This document shows, in pieces, positions 7,236 through 14,827 of a DNA stretch of 22,997 bases. A program made the translations under genes and the position numbers. Below the pieces are notes generated by a model. That model searched no databases. It saw nothing but the letters and a program-made list of their open reading frames with translations, and was not told the origin of the DNA. This DNA is from Hyphomonadaceae bacterium UBA4763. GTDB taxonomy: Bacteria > Pseudomonadota > Alphaproteobacteria > Caulobacterales > Aquidulcibacteraceae. Where the stretch lies: contig DHHV01000060.1 of assembly GCA_002403455.1 (NCBI GenBank), positions 1 to 22,997 of the forward strand, read 5' to 3'. Each line of letters opens with the position of its first letter. Position 1 is the stretch's first letter.

Positions 7236-7987
7236 ATGCAGAGCAAGCGTTGGACGATCGTTTTGATCGTGCTCAGCAGTCTTTTGGTGCTGGAGGCGGA
7301 TAGCATTTGGTGGCCCTGGCTTCCTTTCTCCAGCGAGTTGAACTTTTCCCAAACGAGTGCAGTCCTTCGGGTCTTGGCGTCGGTTGCGGTGGTTTGGTTC
7401 ACCGTCCGCCAGGGGCTGGGGTTCTTCGGCCTATTCGGCAACCCTTTCGTGGGCTTCGCTTTCGGACTGTTCGCGAGCGTCCCACTATGGGCGCCCCTGG
7501 CGCTCACCTCGGAGATGACGACGAACCTGGACTTGAAGGCGCTCGCCTTTCAAGCCGGCATTTACCCACTGGTGGAGGAGATTTTCTATCGCGCCTTTGC
7601 GTTCGGCCTGCTGTACCGGATCGCTGGCCTGCCGTTCTGGGCTGCGGCGCTCATGACGGGCATTCCGTTTGCCGCGGCGCACCTGTACCAGGCGGACAGT
7701 CTCTCGGGCGCGATCGGCACGGTTGCAGTCACCTTTCTTGGGGCGGTCCTGTTCAGCTGGTTGTTCAAGGCGTGGGGCTGGAATCTGTGGGCGCCCTTCG
7801 CGCTGCACGCCTTGATGAACTTCTGGTGGTTTGTGTTCAAAGTGGGAGACGGAGCCTTTGTCGGGTGGGAGCCCACCGCCATGCAGCTTGGCTGCGCAGG
7901 GGCAGCTGTGGTGTTGACGCTGCTGTGGAGACGCTGGCGGGGGGCGCAGATGAGTGTTTCTGAGATTGCGGACCATGGTAGGCGAAA
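7236..7987 (+). CDS. CPBP-family intramembrane glutamic endopeptidase (CAAX protease-like)
   Basis: A hydrophobic protein of 250 residues. (The stop TAA is at 7992-7994, so the C-terminal two codons extend just past the stated end.) It carries all three motifs of the CPBP/ABI protease family: EEIFYR (Glu114, Glu115, Arg119), FAAAHLYQ (His149) and HALMNFWW (His191, Asn195). Family members cleave peptide bonds inside the membrane; bacterial examples process prenylated or peptide substrates, act in bacteriocin self-immunity, or serve as scaffolds. About six to seven membrane segments can be traced. The gene is divergent from an AraC-type regulator. It favours TTC for Phe and TAC for Tyr more than its neighbours appear to, which may mean horizontal acquisition. 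The substrate is unknown. Confidence 0.85.
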
Positions 7988-8040
7988 ATTCTAACCGCTG
8001 ATTCTCGCACACTTGGCGCTTCATCGCAGCGCGTCTTGCG

Positions 8041-8057
8041 AAAGCCGAACCGGCTTT
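8041..8057 (+). repeat. Hairpin 13 bases upstream of panB
   Basis: AAAGCCG and CGGCTTT form a perfect 7-bp stem around a 3-base loop (AAC). The stem ends in TTT, so it could be a weak terminator for the CPBP gene. Because it abuts the panB initiation region, it could also affect panB translation. No strong Shine-Dalgarno lies between the hairpin and the ATG at 8071. Confidence 0.45.
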
Positions 8058-8070
8058 GCATAAGCCTTGC

Positions 8071-8934
8071 ATGTCTGCTCAAACCCCAAAAGGCGCCGCG
8101 GCGCGCCTCTCCGCGCCCGATATCGCCGCCCGCAAAGGCGGCGAGCCCTTGGTGTGCCTCACTGCGTATGATGCGCCGACGGCGCGGCTCGCCGATCCGT
8201 TTTGCGATGTTTTGCTGGTAGGCGACAGCGTCGGCATGGTGGTGCATGGGCTTTCCTCGACCGTGCCGGTGACGCTCGACATGATGATCCTGCATGGCCA
8301 AGCCGTTATGCGTGGTTCCCAGCGCGCCATGGTGGTGATCGACATGCCGTTCGGCTCGTATGAAAGCGGGCCGGAAACCGCTTACGCCAATGCCGCCCGG
8401 GTCATGAAGGAAACATTGGCGCAGGCCGTCAAAGTCGAATCGGGGCCAGCGATCGCCGATACAATTCGGTATCTGACCCAGCGCGGCATTCCGGTGATGG
8501 GTCATGTCGGCTTGCGGCCGCAAGCGGTCAACATGCTCGGCGGCTTTAAAGCGCGCGGTCGCGACGACGCGGACGCCCAAGCCATCATCGCCGAGGCCGA
8601 AGCAACCGCGGCCGCCGGCGCCTTTGCGATCGTCATCGAAGGCGTGCGCGAGCCTTTGGCGCGCGAAATTTCGGCGCGAATCGCTCCGCCAACCATCGGA
8701 ATTGGCGCCTCTGGCGCCTGCGATGGCCAGATTTTGGTGACGCCCGATATGCTCGGTTTGTTTGACTGGACGCCGAAATTCGTGCGCCGTTATGGCGATT
8801 TGCGCCATGCGATGACGGCGGCGTTCGCGGCTTACGCCGAGGACGTCAAAGCCCGCCGCTTTCCCGGGGCGGAAGAAACCTATGGCGCGCGGATCGCCCC
8901 GCGTGCTAGTCCCGCCGGCGAAGGCGAAAATTAA
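8071..8934 (+). CDS. panB: 3-methyl-2-oxobutanoate hydroxymethyltransferase
   Basis: PanB transfers a hydroxymethyl group from 5,10-methylene-tetrahydrofolate to 3-methyl-2-oxobutanoate, giving ketopantoate, the first committed step of pantothenate and CoA synthesis; it is cytoplasmic. The 287-residue product has the full (beta-alpha)8 signature. LLVGDSVGMVVHG holds metal ligand Asp52, VIDMPFGSY holds Asp91, VKVESG holds Lys121 and Glu123, MGHVGLRPQ follows, and VIEGV holds the catalytic base Glu190. IGIGAS and the C-terminal RRYGDL segment are typical. ATG 8071 matches the usual family length; an in-frame TTG at 8056 would place the start inside a hairpin. panC is not adjacent. The gene has its own context, between the accessory-type CPBP gene and the yfgM-bamB-der cluster. 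Confidence 0.95.
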   Translation: MSAQTPKGAAARLSAPDIAARKGGEPLVCLTAYDAPTARLADPFCDVLLVGDSVGMVVHGLSSTVPVTLDMMILHGQAVMRGSQRAMVVIDMPFGSYESGPETAYANAARVMKETLAQAVKVESGPAIADTIRYLTQRGIPVMGHVGLRPQAVNMLGGFKARGRDDADAQAIIAEAEATAAAGAFAIVIEGVREPLAREISARIAPPTIGIGASGACDGQILVTPDMLGLFDWTPKFVRRYGDLRHAMTAAFAAYAEDVKARRFPGAEETYGARIAPRASPAGEGEN

Positions 8935-8983
8935 GCCGGTTTGGCGCTAATTTGGCCATGTTTATTCGGGTGACAGTTAAAGC

Positions 8984-8996
8984 GAAAATGATTTTC
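8984..8996. repeat. 13-bp palindrome upstream of the yfgM-like operon
   Basis: GAAAAT and ATTTTC flank a single G. The centre is too short for a hairpin, so a protein-binding site is the more natural reading. It lies 20 bases before the GTG start of the yfgM-like gene. Confidence 0.35.
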
Positions 8997-9015
8997 CGCG
9001 TGTTTGGATTGATCC

Positions 9016-9762
9016 GTGACTGACGTTTTCCAAGAAGTTGAAGAAGGTCTGCGCCAGGACCGCGTCTCGCAAATTTGGCGGCGTTTTGGACCGCTGATTA
9101 TCGCGTTCTGCGTGCTGATCGTGCTTGGGACGGCCGGTTATGAGTTGTGGAAACGCGCCAATGCCGATCGGGCGGGCGAGGCGTCGGCGAAGTTTGGCGC
9201 CGCGCGCGCGGCGATCGCCGCAGCTAATCCGCAAGGCGCCGCCGCTGATTTGGCGGCTTTGGCCGGCGGCAACCATGCCGGTTATAAGACATTGGCGCTG
9301 ATGGAGCAGGCGCGACTTGCCCAAGACCGCGGCGAAGCCCAGCAAGCGGCCGATTTATTTGTGCAAGCCTCGCGCGCCGCGCCGACCGCCATTGCGCGCG
9401 ATTTGGCGATATTGCGCTCTGGGTACGCCGCCAGCGCCTTTGAAACCGCCGAACAATTGGAGCGGCGGCTCGCTCCCATTGCCGAACCGGGCGGACCATT
9501 GTCGCCTTTGGCGCGTGAAATCATGGCGGCGCGGCACTTCGAAACCGGCTCTTATAAACGGGCGCGGGCGCTTTATGACGACATCGCGCTGGCGTTAGAG
9601 GCGCCGCCGGGCCTGCGCGAACGCGCGCAAATCGCCATTGGCGTGCTCGAAGGGCTGGGCGTGCGCTCGGCTTTGGCCAGCCAAACGCCCGCCGAAACCA
9701 CCCCGGACGCCGCCGAAGCGCCCGCTTCCGACCCCGCTCAACCGCCGGAGAATGCGCCATGA
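9016..9762 (+). CDS. YfgM-like TPR membrane protein (BamB partner)
   Basis: A 248-residue protein with a short cytoplasmic N-terminus (DVFQEVEEGLRQDRVSQIWR), one membrane anchor at about residues 24-43, and a periplasmic Ala-rich helical region with TPR-like repeats, typical of the YfgM/tetratricopeptide-like family (DUF2133). In enterobacteria YfgM contacts the SecYEG translocon and periplasmic chaperones. In alphaproteobacteria the gene commonly precedes bamB and der, as here. The GTG start fits the conserved N-terminus; the ribosome binding site is weak. Its stop overlaps the bamB ATG by 4 bases (ATGA), indicating translational coupling. The C-terminal 30 residues are a low-complexity Pro/Ala/Glu tail. 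The molecular role in this organism is inferred from context. Confidence 0.85.
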   Translation: MTDVFQEVEEGLRQDRVSQIWRRFGPLIIAFCVLIVLGTAGYELWKRANADRAGEASAKFGAARAAIAAANPQGAAADLAALAGGNHAGYKTLALMEQARLAQDRGEAQQAADLFVQASRAAPTAIARDLAILRSGYAASAFETAEQLERRLAPIAEPGGPLSPLAREIMAARHFETGSYKRARALYDDIALALEAPPGLRERAQIAIGVLEGLGVRSALASQTPAETTPDAAEAPASDPAQPPENAP

Positions 9763-11138
9763 TCAAGCCGGTCGCCGCGCTCGCCGCGACATTATTGCTC
9801 GCTTCTTGCACGACGTTGGGCGTGATTAGCCGGCTTTGGCCGTTCGGGGACGACGATGGCGGCCCCACAGCCGCTGCTGATGGGCGCGTTGCGATCCTCA
9901 GTTTTGAGGATGTGTTGAACCCAGATGACGCGTTAGCGACCGTTAAACCGACGATTTCGCCGCAAAAGCCGCTGCTAGATTGGCCGCAACCTGGCGCTAA
10001 TGCCGCAAATGACCCCGGTCATATGCCGTTTTCCGGCGCTTTGGAGACGGTTTGGCGACGCAAAACCGTGCGCGGAACCACCAAGGATGGGTTTTTTGGG
10101 CCCGATGTGCGCATCCGTTTTGACCGATTAACGGCCCAACCGGTGGTCGCAAATGGCGTTATTTACGCGCTTGGCGCCGATGAATCGGTCGTTGCGATCG
10201 ACGCCGCAGATGGCCGCCGACTTTGGTCAACGCGCCTGAAAAGCGGCGCCAAACAAGACAAAGAAGCGATCGGCGGTGGTGTTACCTATGATAATGGGAA
10301 AGTATTCGTCGGTACAGGATTTGGCTATGTCGCCGCGCTGGACGCGCGAAATGGAGCGGAATTGTGGCGCGAAGACACGGCGGCGCCGGTGCGCGGGGCC
10401 CCCAAAGTCCATAATGGCCGGGTTTTTGTGATCACGACCGAGAGCGAATTGTTTTCGATCGACGCCGCGACAGGTGAAACCTTTTGGTCGCACCAGGCAA
10501 TCACTGAAACCGCGCAAATATTGACGGCGCCGGCGATCGCCGCGACCGAAGATATTGTGGTGGCGCCGTTTGCCTCTGGTCAGGTGCAGGCCATTTTGAT
10601 ATCAAACGCGCGCCCTTTGTGGACCGATGCATTATCCAGCCGCGGACGGCTGACCCCGCTATCATCAATCAACGATATTCCGGGTTTGCCTGTTCTAGAA
10701 GGTGGACGGGTATTTGCGATCAGTCATGCAGGCGATCTTGCCGCCATTGACCAACGCACAGGCCGGCGATTGTGGGCGCGAGCGGTGTCGTCTATTCAAA
10801 CTCCTGTCGTTTCCGGCGACGCGGTCTTTGTCGTTACCACGGACGCGCAAGTCGTTGCGTTCAATAAAGTTGATGGGCGGGTCTTTTGGGTTCGACAATT
10901 GCAGCGTTACCGCGATGAGAAAGACAAAAAGGGCCGGATCGCTTGGGAAGGTCCATTACTGGCGGGCGGAAAACTCTGGGTTGTCTCGTCCCAAGGCGAA
11001 GTCTTAGGCGTTGATGCCGGCGATGGATCGCTTTCTGCGCGCCGCGACTTGAAACGGGCGATCTTTATTCCGCCAATCATGTTCGACGGCAAAATGCTGT
11101 TGCTGGCCAATGACGGCGAAATGATCGTTTTGCAATAA
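9759..11138 (+). CDS. bamB: Outer membrane protein assembly factor BamB (lipoprotein)
   Basis: BamB is the beta-propeller lipoprotein of the BAM complex, which folds beta-barrel proteins into the outer membrane. The 459-residue product begins with a lipoprotein signal peptide whose lipobox LLAS is followed by the lipidated Cys17. From about residue 130 it shows repeated PQQ-like propeller blades with the pattern AIDAADGRRLWS, ALDARNGAELWR, SIDAATGETFWS, AIDQRTGRRLWAR and AFNKVDGRVFWVR. It is longer than E. coli BamB (about 390 residues), mainly through an N-terminal insert at about 25-120, as seen in alphaproteobacterial homologues. It overlaps the yfgM-like gene by 4 bases and precedes der, matching the conserved cluster. 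Confidence 0.93.
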   Translation: MIKPVAALAATLLLASCTTLGVISRLWPFGDDDGGPTAAADGRVAILSFEDVLNPDDALATVKPTISPQKPLLDWPQPGANAANDPGHMPFSGALETVWRRKTVRGTTKDGFFGPDVRIRFDRLTAQPVVANGVIYALGADESVVAIDAADGRRLWSTRLKSGAKQDKEAIGGGVTYDNGKVFVGTGFGYVAALDARNGAELWREDTAAPVRGAPKVHNGRVFVITTESELFSIDAATGETFWSHQAITETAQILTAPAIAATEDIVVAPFASGQVQAILISNARPLWTDALSSRGRLTPLSSINDIPGLPVLEGGRVFAISHAGDLAAIDQRTGRRLWARAVSSIQTPVVSGDAVFVVTTDAQVVAFNKVDGRVFWVRQLQRYRDEKDKKGRIAWEGPLLAGGKLWVVSSQGEVLGVDAGDGSLSARRDLKRAIFIPPIMFDGKMLLLANDGEMIVLQ

Positions 11139-11180
11139 TCTTGGCGCGTCAGGTACAGCGCGCTGCGTTAGGACAAGATT

Positions 11181-12536
11181 TTGTCGATCAAGATCGCTTT
11201 GGTGGGCCGGCCCAATGTCGGCAAATCGACTTTATTCAATCGCCTGGCTGGACGCAAATTGGCGATTGTCGATGACACGCCCGGCGTCACGCGCGACCGC
11301 CGCGAAGCTTACGGCCAATTGGGCGACTTGCGGCTCGCTTTGGTCGATACTGCCGGCTTCGAAGACGCGCGCGGCGCCGCACTTGAAGCGCGCATGGCTG
11401 AACAGACCTTGGCGGCGATCGCCGAGGCCGATTTGTGCCTGTTCGTGATCGATTCCCGCATGGGAATCACGCCCGCAGACGAGCGCTTTGCCGATGTTCT
11501 GCGCAACGCCGATAAACCAGTTGTGGTGATCGCCAATAAAGCCGAAGGCGGCAAAGGCGATAATGGCGTTTTGGAAGCATTTGGTCTTGGCTTTGGCCAA
11601 CCTGTGCCCATGTCCGCTGAACATGGCGAAGGATTGAGCGATCTGTATTCCCTGATCCGTCAGACGGTTCCAGATTTATCGGCGGCGCCTGATCCTGACG
11701 CGCCTTTGGATGAAACGAAAAAGCCGCTGCGTCTTGCTATTTTGGGCCGCCCCAACGCTGGAAAATCGAGCCTGATCAATGCGCTGATCGGCGAAGACCG
11801 GTTGATTACCGGACCGGAAGCCGGCATTACTCGCGATTCCATCACCATTCCTTGGAAAGCCGGCGATCGCGCGGTCCAGCTCGTTGACACCGCCGGGATG
11901 CGCAAACGCGCCAAGGTCCAGGACCGGCTGGAGAAAGCCTCCGTCGCCGACACCATCCGTACACTGCGTTTTGCCGACGTCGTCGCTCTGGTGATGGATT
12001 CGCGCGAAGCCTTTGAAAAACAAGACCTTCAGATCGCCGATTTGATCATTCGCGAGGGGCGCGGCCTTGTATATGTCGCGGCAAAATGGGACCTCGTCCC
12101 GGACGGGCCGCAGCGGCTGAAAGCCCTGCGCGCCACCGCCGATCGCATGCTGCCGCAGGCGCGCGGCGCGCCGATTGTGGCGGTTTCGGCCCTGACGGGG
12201 CGCGGGATTGATCGGCTGATGCCGGCGGTGACGCAAGTCTATGAAGACTGGAATGTCCGCGTGAAGACGCCGGACCTCAATCGCTGGTTGCGCGAAGCAA
12301 TGGAGAGGCACCCGCCGCCCGCCGTTGAAGGACGACGTATTAAGCCGCGTTATATCGCGCAAATCAAAGCGCGGCCGCCGACTTTTGTTTTAATGTGCTC
12401 GCGCGCATCGGAATTGCCGGAGAGTTATGAACGCTATCTAGTGAATGGAATCCGGGAGGCGTTTGACCTGCCCGCTGTACCGATCCGGTTTATCGTCCGG
12501 CAGAACCGCGGTCAGTATTCCGAGAAGGAAGGTTAA
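11181..12536 (+). CDS. der: Ribosome biogenesis GTPase Der (EngA)
   Basis: Der is an essential double-GTPase needed to assemble the 50S ribosomal subunit. The 451-residue protein has two G domains and a C-terminal KH-like domain. Domain 1 holds GRPNVGKST (9-17), DTPGVTRDR, DTAG (56-59) and NKAE (119-122). Domain 2 holds GRPNAGKSS (189-197), GITRDS, DTAG (236-239) and a G4 region reading AAKWD (300-304), where the usual Asn of NKxD is Ala301. The KH-like part (about 350-440) includes KPRYIAQIKARPPTFVLMCS. The start is TTG at 11181 (MSIKIALVGRPNVGKS), with AGGA about 8 bases upstream. It is the last gene of the yfgM-like/bamB/der cluster and converges on mch with a 21-base gap. Confidence 0.95.
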   Translation: MSIKIALVGRPNVGKSTLFNRLAGRKLAIVDDTPGVTRDRREAYGQLGDLRLALVDTAGFEDARGAALEARMAEQTLAAIAEADLCLFVIDSRMGITPADERFADVLRNADKPVVVIANKAEGGKGDNGVLEAFGLGFGQPVPMSAEHGEGLSDLYSLIRQTVPDLSAAPDPDAPLDETKKPLRLAILGRPNAGKSSLINALIGEDRLITGPEAGITRDSITIPWKAGDRAVQLVDTAGMRKRAKVQDRLEKASVADTIRTLRFADVVALVMDSREAFEKQDLQIADLIIREGRGLVYVAAKWDLVPDGPQRLKALRATADRMLPQARGAPIVAVSALTGRGIDRLMPAVTQVYEDWNVRVKTPDLNRWLREAMERHPPPAVEGRRIKPRYIAQIKARPPTFVLMCSRASELPESYERYLVNGIREAFDLPAVPIRFIVRQNRGQYSEKEG

Positions 12537-12557
12537 GGCGGCGCGCGATATTTGCTT

Positions 12558-13604
12558 TTATTTGCCGATAGCCACCCAGTAATCCAAATCGAGGACAATG
12601 GCGCTGTCATAGACGCCCTTGTCGTCTTGGGACGGAAAGTCGGCGCAAGGCCGATCGCGGGTCGCGATGGTGCGTAGACGGAGCGCCCCTGCCGGGCCAA
12701 GGTCAGCCTTATCAAGGACTTGCGTCCAAGCATACAGCGTGTCGCCGGCAAAAAGCGGGTTGACGTGGCGTCCGCCATTCAGCGCCAGCGGCCAATGCGC
12801 GTGCTCTAACCCATTGAAACTTAACGCCCGCGCCAGCGAAATCGCGACGCCGCCGTAAATCAAGCGCTTGCCAAAGCGCGAGCTGCGTTGGGCGAGTGCG
12901 TCAAAATGCACGCGGGCGGTGTTTTGGTAAAGACGGGTGGCGATCTGGTGTTCAGCCTCTTCGACAGTCATGCCGTCAACATGATCGATGCGTTCGCCGA
13001 CCACATAATCTCCAAAGCGCCAGGTCGAGCCGGCATCGATATTTGAAATCGACGAAAAATTTATTTGCGGCGGTAATATCAAATCTGCTGCCGCCACGGC
13101 GTCCGCCAAGTTCGGCACAGAGCCGGCGGCTATTGGCGCGCCCGGCGCGCGGCGATTGACCAATACCCACCGGCAATAGCGCAAGACAATCTCTTTGCGT
13201 TGATTGAAACCGGTGGTGCGGACATAAACAACGCCGGTTTGTCCATTTGAGTTCGGCTTTAGACCAATGATTTCCGATTGCGCGGACACAGTATCGCCGA
13301 TGAAAACCGGGGCGAGAAACTGCCCCTCCGCATAACCAAGATTGGCGACGGCGTTGCGGGAAATATCCGGCACCGTTTTGCCGAATAGAATGTGAAAGAC
13401 TAAAAATGGATCCACCGGGGCGGCAGGAAAACCTGCGCTTCGCGCGACTTCATCCGAGCAATAGAGACAAAAGCGCGATCCCGTTAACGCTAGATAAAGC
13501 GTTGCATCGCCGCTGGTGATCGTGCGCGGGGTGGCGTGATGGATCGTTTCGCCGAGGCGAAAGTCTTCAAAATAGCGCCCGGCATTGGTCTTTGTCTCGG
13601 ACAT
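12558..13604 (-). CDS. mch: Mesaconyl-C1-CoA hydratase (beta-methylmalyl-CoA dehydratase)
   Basis: The 348-residue protein is a double-hotdog MaoC-type hydratase and closely matches the remembered sequence of Rhodobacter Mch. Shared signatures are GRYFEDFRLGETIHHATPRT, FHILFGKTVPDIS, VANLGYAEG, IGLKPNSNG, VYVRTTGFNQR, VGERIDHVDGMTVEE, LYQNTARVHFD and LIYGGVAISLARALSFNGL. Mch interconverts mesaconyl-C1-CoA and beta-methylmalyl-CoA in the ethylmalonyl-CoA pathway, which replaces the glyoxylate shunt for growth on acetate or other C2 units. Some relatives act in the 3-hydroxypropionate cycle, but the alphaproteobacterial setting favours the ethylmalonyl-CoA role. It starts 3 bases after the trpS stop, with GAGG about 9 bases upstream of the ATG inside the trpS end, so the two genes are probably co-transcribed. 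Confidence 0.9.
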   Translation of the reverse strand: MSETKTNAGRYFEDFRLGETIHHATPRTITSGDATLYLALTGSRFCLYCSDEVARSAGFPAAPVDPFLVFHILFGKTVPDISRNAVANLGYAEGQFLAPVFIGDTVSAQSEIIGLKPNSNGQTGVVYVRTTGFNQRKEIVLRYCRWVLVNRRAPGAPIAAGSVPNLADAVAAADLILPPQINFSSISNIDAGSTWRFGDYVVGERIDHVDGMTVEEAEHQIATRLYQNTARVHFDALAQRSSRFGKRLIYGGVAISLARALSFNGLEHAHWPLALNGGRHVNPLFAGDTLYAWTQVLDKADLGPAGALRLRTIATRDRPCADFPSQDDKGVYDSAIVLDLDYWVAIGK

Positions 13605-13607
13605 TGC

Positions 13608-14660
13608 TCAGCGCCTCGGTATAAAGCCAATGATTTGTTTGGTCTCGGCGAGGATCGGCGCGGCAATCGCCTCGGCCCGCGCTGCGTTGCGCTCTAAAAT
13701 CACATCCAGCGCGGCAGGATCAGCCAATAAATCGCGCATTTTTTCACTGATCGGCCCAAGTTTGGCGACAGCAAGGTCCGCCAAAGCCGGCTTGAATACC
13801 GCCCATCCCTTGCCGCCAAAGTCAGTCAAAACTTGCACTTTGGTGAGACCAGCTAAAGCTGCGTAAATGCCGACAAGATTATCTGCCTCGGCGCGGTCGG
13901 CAAGACCGGCGATTTCTGACGGCAATGCATCGGAATCAGTCGTAGCGCGACGGATTTTCTTGGAAATCGTGTCCGCATCATCGGTGAGATTGATCCGCGA
14001 CGTGTCGGCCGGATCGGATTTGGACATTTTCTTTTGGCCATCTTTTAACGACATCACGCGCGCGCCAGGCCCTTCGATCAACGGTTCGGGCAGCGGGAAA
14101 AAGTTTGGCGCGTTAAAGTCGAGATTGAACTTCTGCGCGATATCGCGCGACAATTCGAGATGTTGTTTCTGATCTTCGCCGACCGGCACATGCGTTGCTT
14201 TGTAAGCGAGAATGTCGGCGGCCATTAACGTCGGATAGACAAATAACCCGACGGACGCGCGCTCCTTGTCTTTACCCGCTTTGTCTTTAAATTGAGTCAT
14301 GCGATTAAGCCAACCCATGCGCGCAACGCAAGTGAACACCCAACTAAGTTCAGCATGCGCCGACACATGACTTTGCACAAAGACGATGGCGCGGCTTGGG
14401 TCTATGCCCGCAGCAAGATAAGCTGCGGCGATTTCTCGGGTCTGGTGGGCGAGAGCCGCCGGCTCTTGCCACACGGTGATCGCGTGGAGATCGACGATGC
14501 AGAATAAACATTCGCGCGTTTGTTGGAGAGCCACAAACTTTTGAATAGCGCCAAGATAATTGCCGAGATGGATGTTAGCGGTCGGTTGAACGCCGGAGAA
14601 AACGCGCTGCGGGCCTTGATATTGCAGCGTTTGCGAAGGGGGTTGGGCGGTGTCGGTCAT
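13608..14660 (-). CDS. trpS: Tryptophan--tRNA ligase
   Basis: TrpS charges tRNA-Trp with tryptophan. The 350-residue class I synthetase shows RVFSGVQPTANIHLGNYLGA, where NIHLGN is the HIGH-equivalent ATP site. It also shows CLFCIVDLHAIT, YPTLMAADILAYKA, VPVGEDQKQHLEL and the KMSKS loop KKMSKSDPADTS. The start is set at ATG 14660 (MTDTAQPPSQ), which gives normal family length; an open frame continues upstream to 15098, but that extension is unlike TrpS and overlaps the divergent gene. Downstream on the same strand is mch, 3 bases away. Upstream lies a divergent control region shared with the coiled-coil protein gene. Confidence 0.96.
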   Translation of the reverse strand: MTDTAQPPSQTLQYQGPQRVFSGVQPTANIHLGNYLGAIQKFVALQQTRECLFCIVDLHAITVWQEPAALAHQTREIAAAYLAAGIDPSRAIVFVQSHVSAHAELSWVFTCVARMGWLNRMTQFKDKAGKDKERASVGLFVYPTLMAADILAYKATHVPVGEDQKQHLELSRDIAQKFNLDFNAPNFFPLPEPLIEGPGARVMSLKDGQKKMSKSDPADTSRINLTDDADTISKKIRRATTDSDALPSEIAGLADRAEADNLVGIYAALAGLTKVQVLTDFGGKGWAVFKPALADLAVAKLGPISEKMRDLLADPAALDVILERNAARAEAIAAPILAETKQIIGFIPRR

Positions 14661-14827
14661 GGCTTCGCCCTGCCCCAACAAATCTTCCTGCGCAAGGCGG
14701 CAATCCCGCCTTATCCCCGCCGCGATTGGTCGGAATTTTATTTTTTTATCCAATCCCTGAATGATTAGGGTTAGGATGCGCGGTAGCAATGAGACGTAGA
14801 CGCAGAAGGTTGACTGAGGAGCCGGCC
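14661..14827. promoter_or_regulatory. Divergent control region, trpS / coiled-coil protein
   Basis: This spacer must contain promoters for both directions. It includes a T-rich run at 14737-14750 (TTTTATTTTTTTATCC) and an imperfect inverted repeat CCCT...AGGG near 14755-14770. No promoter could be assigned with confidence. Confidence 0.4.
14816..14821 (+). promoter_or_regulatory. Ribosome binding site favouring the GTG start
   Basis: GAGGAG followed by a 6-base spacer precedes the GTG at 14828. The upstream in-frame ATG at 14789 has only a distant AGGA, so the GTG is the better-supported start. Confidence 0.55.
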
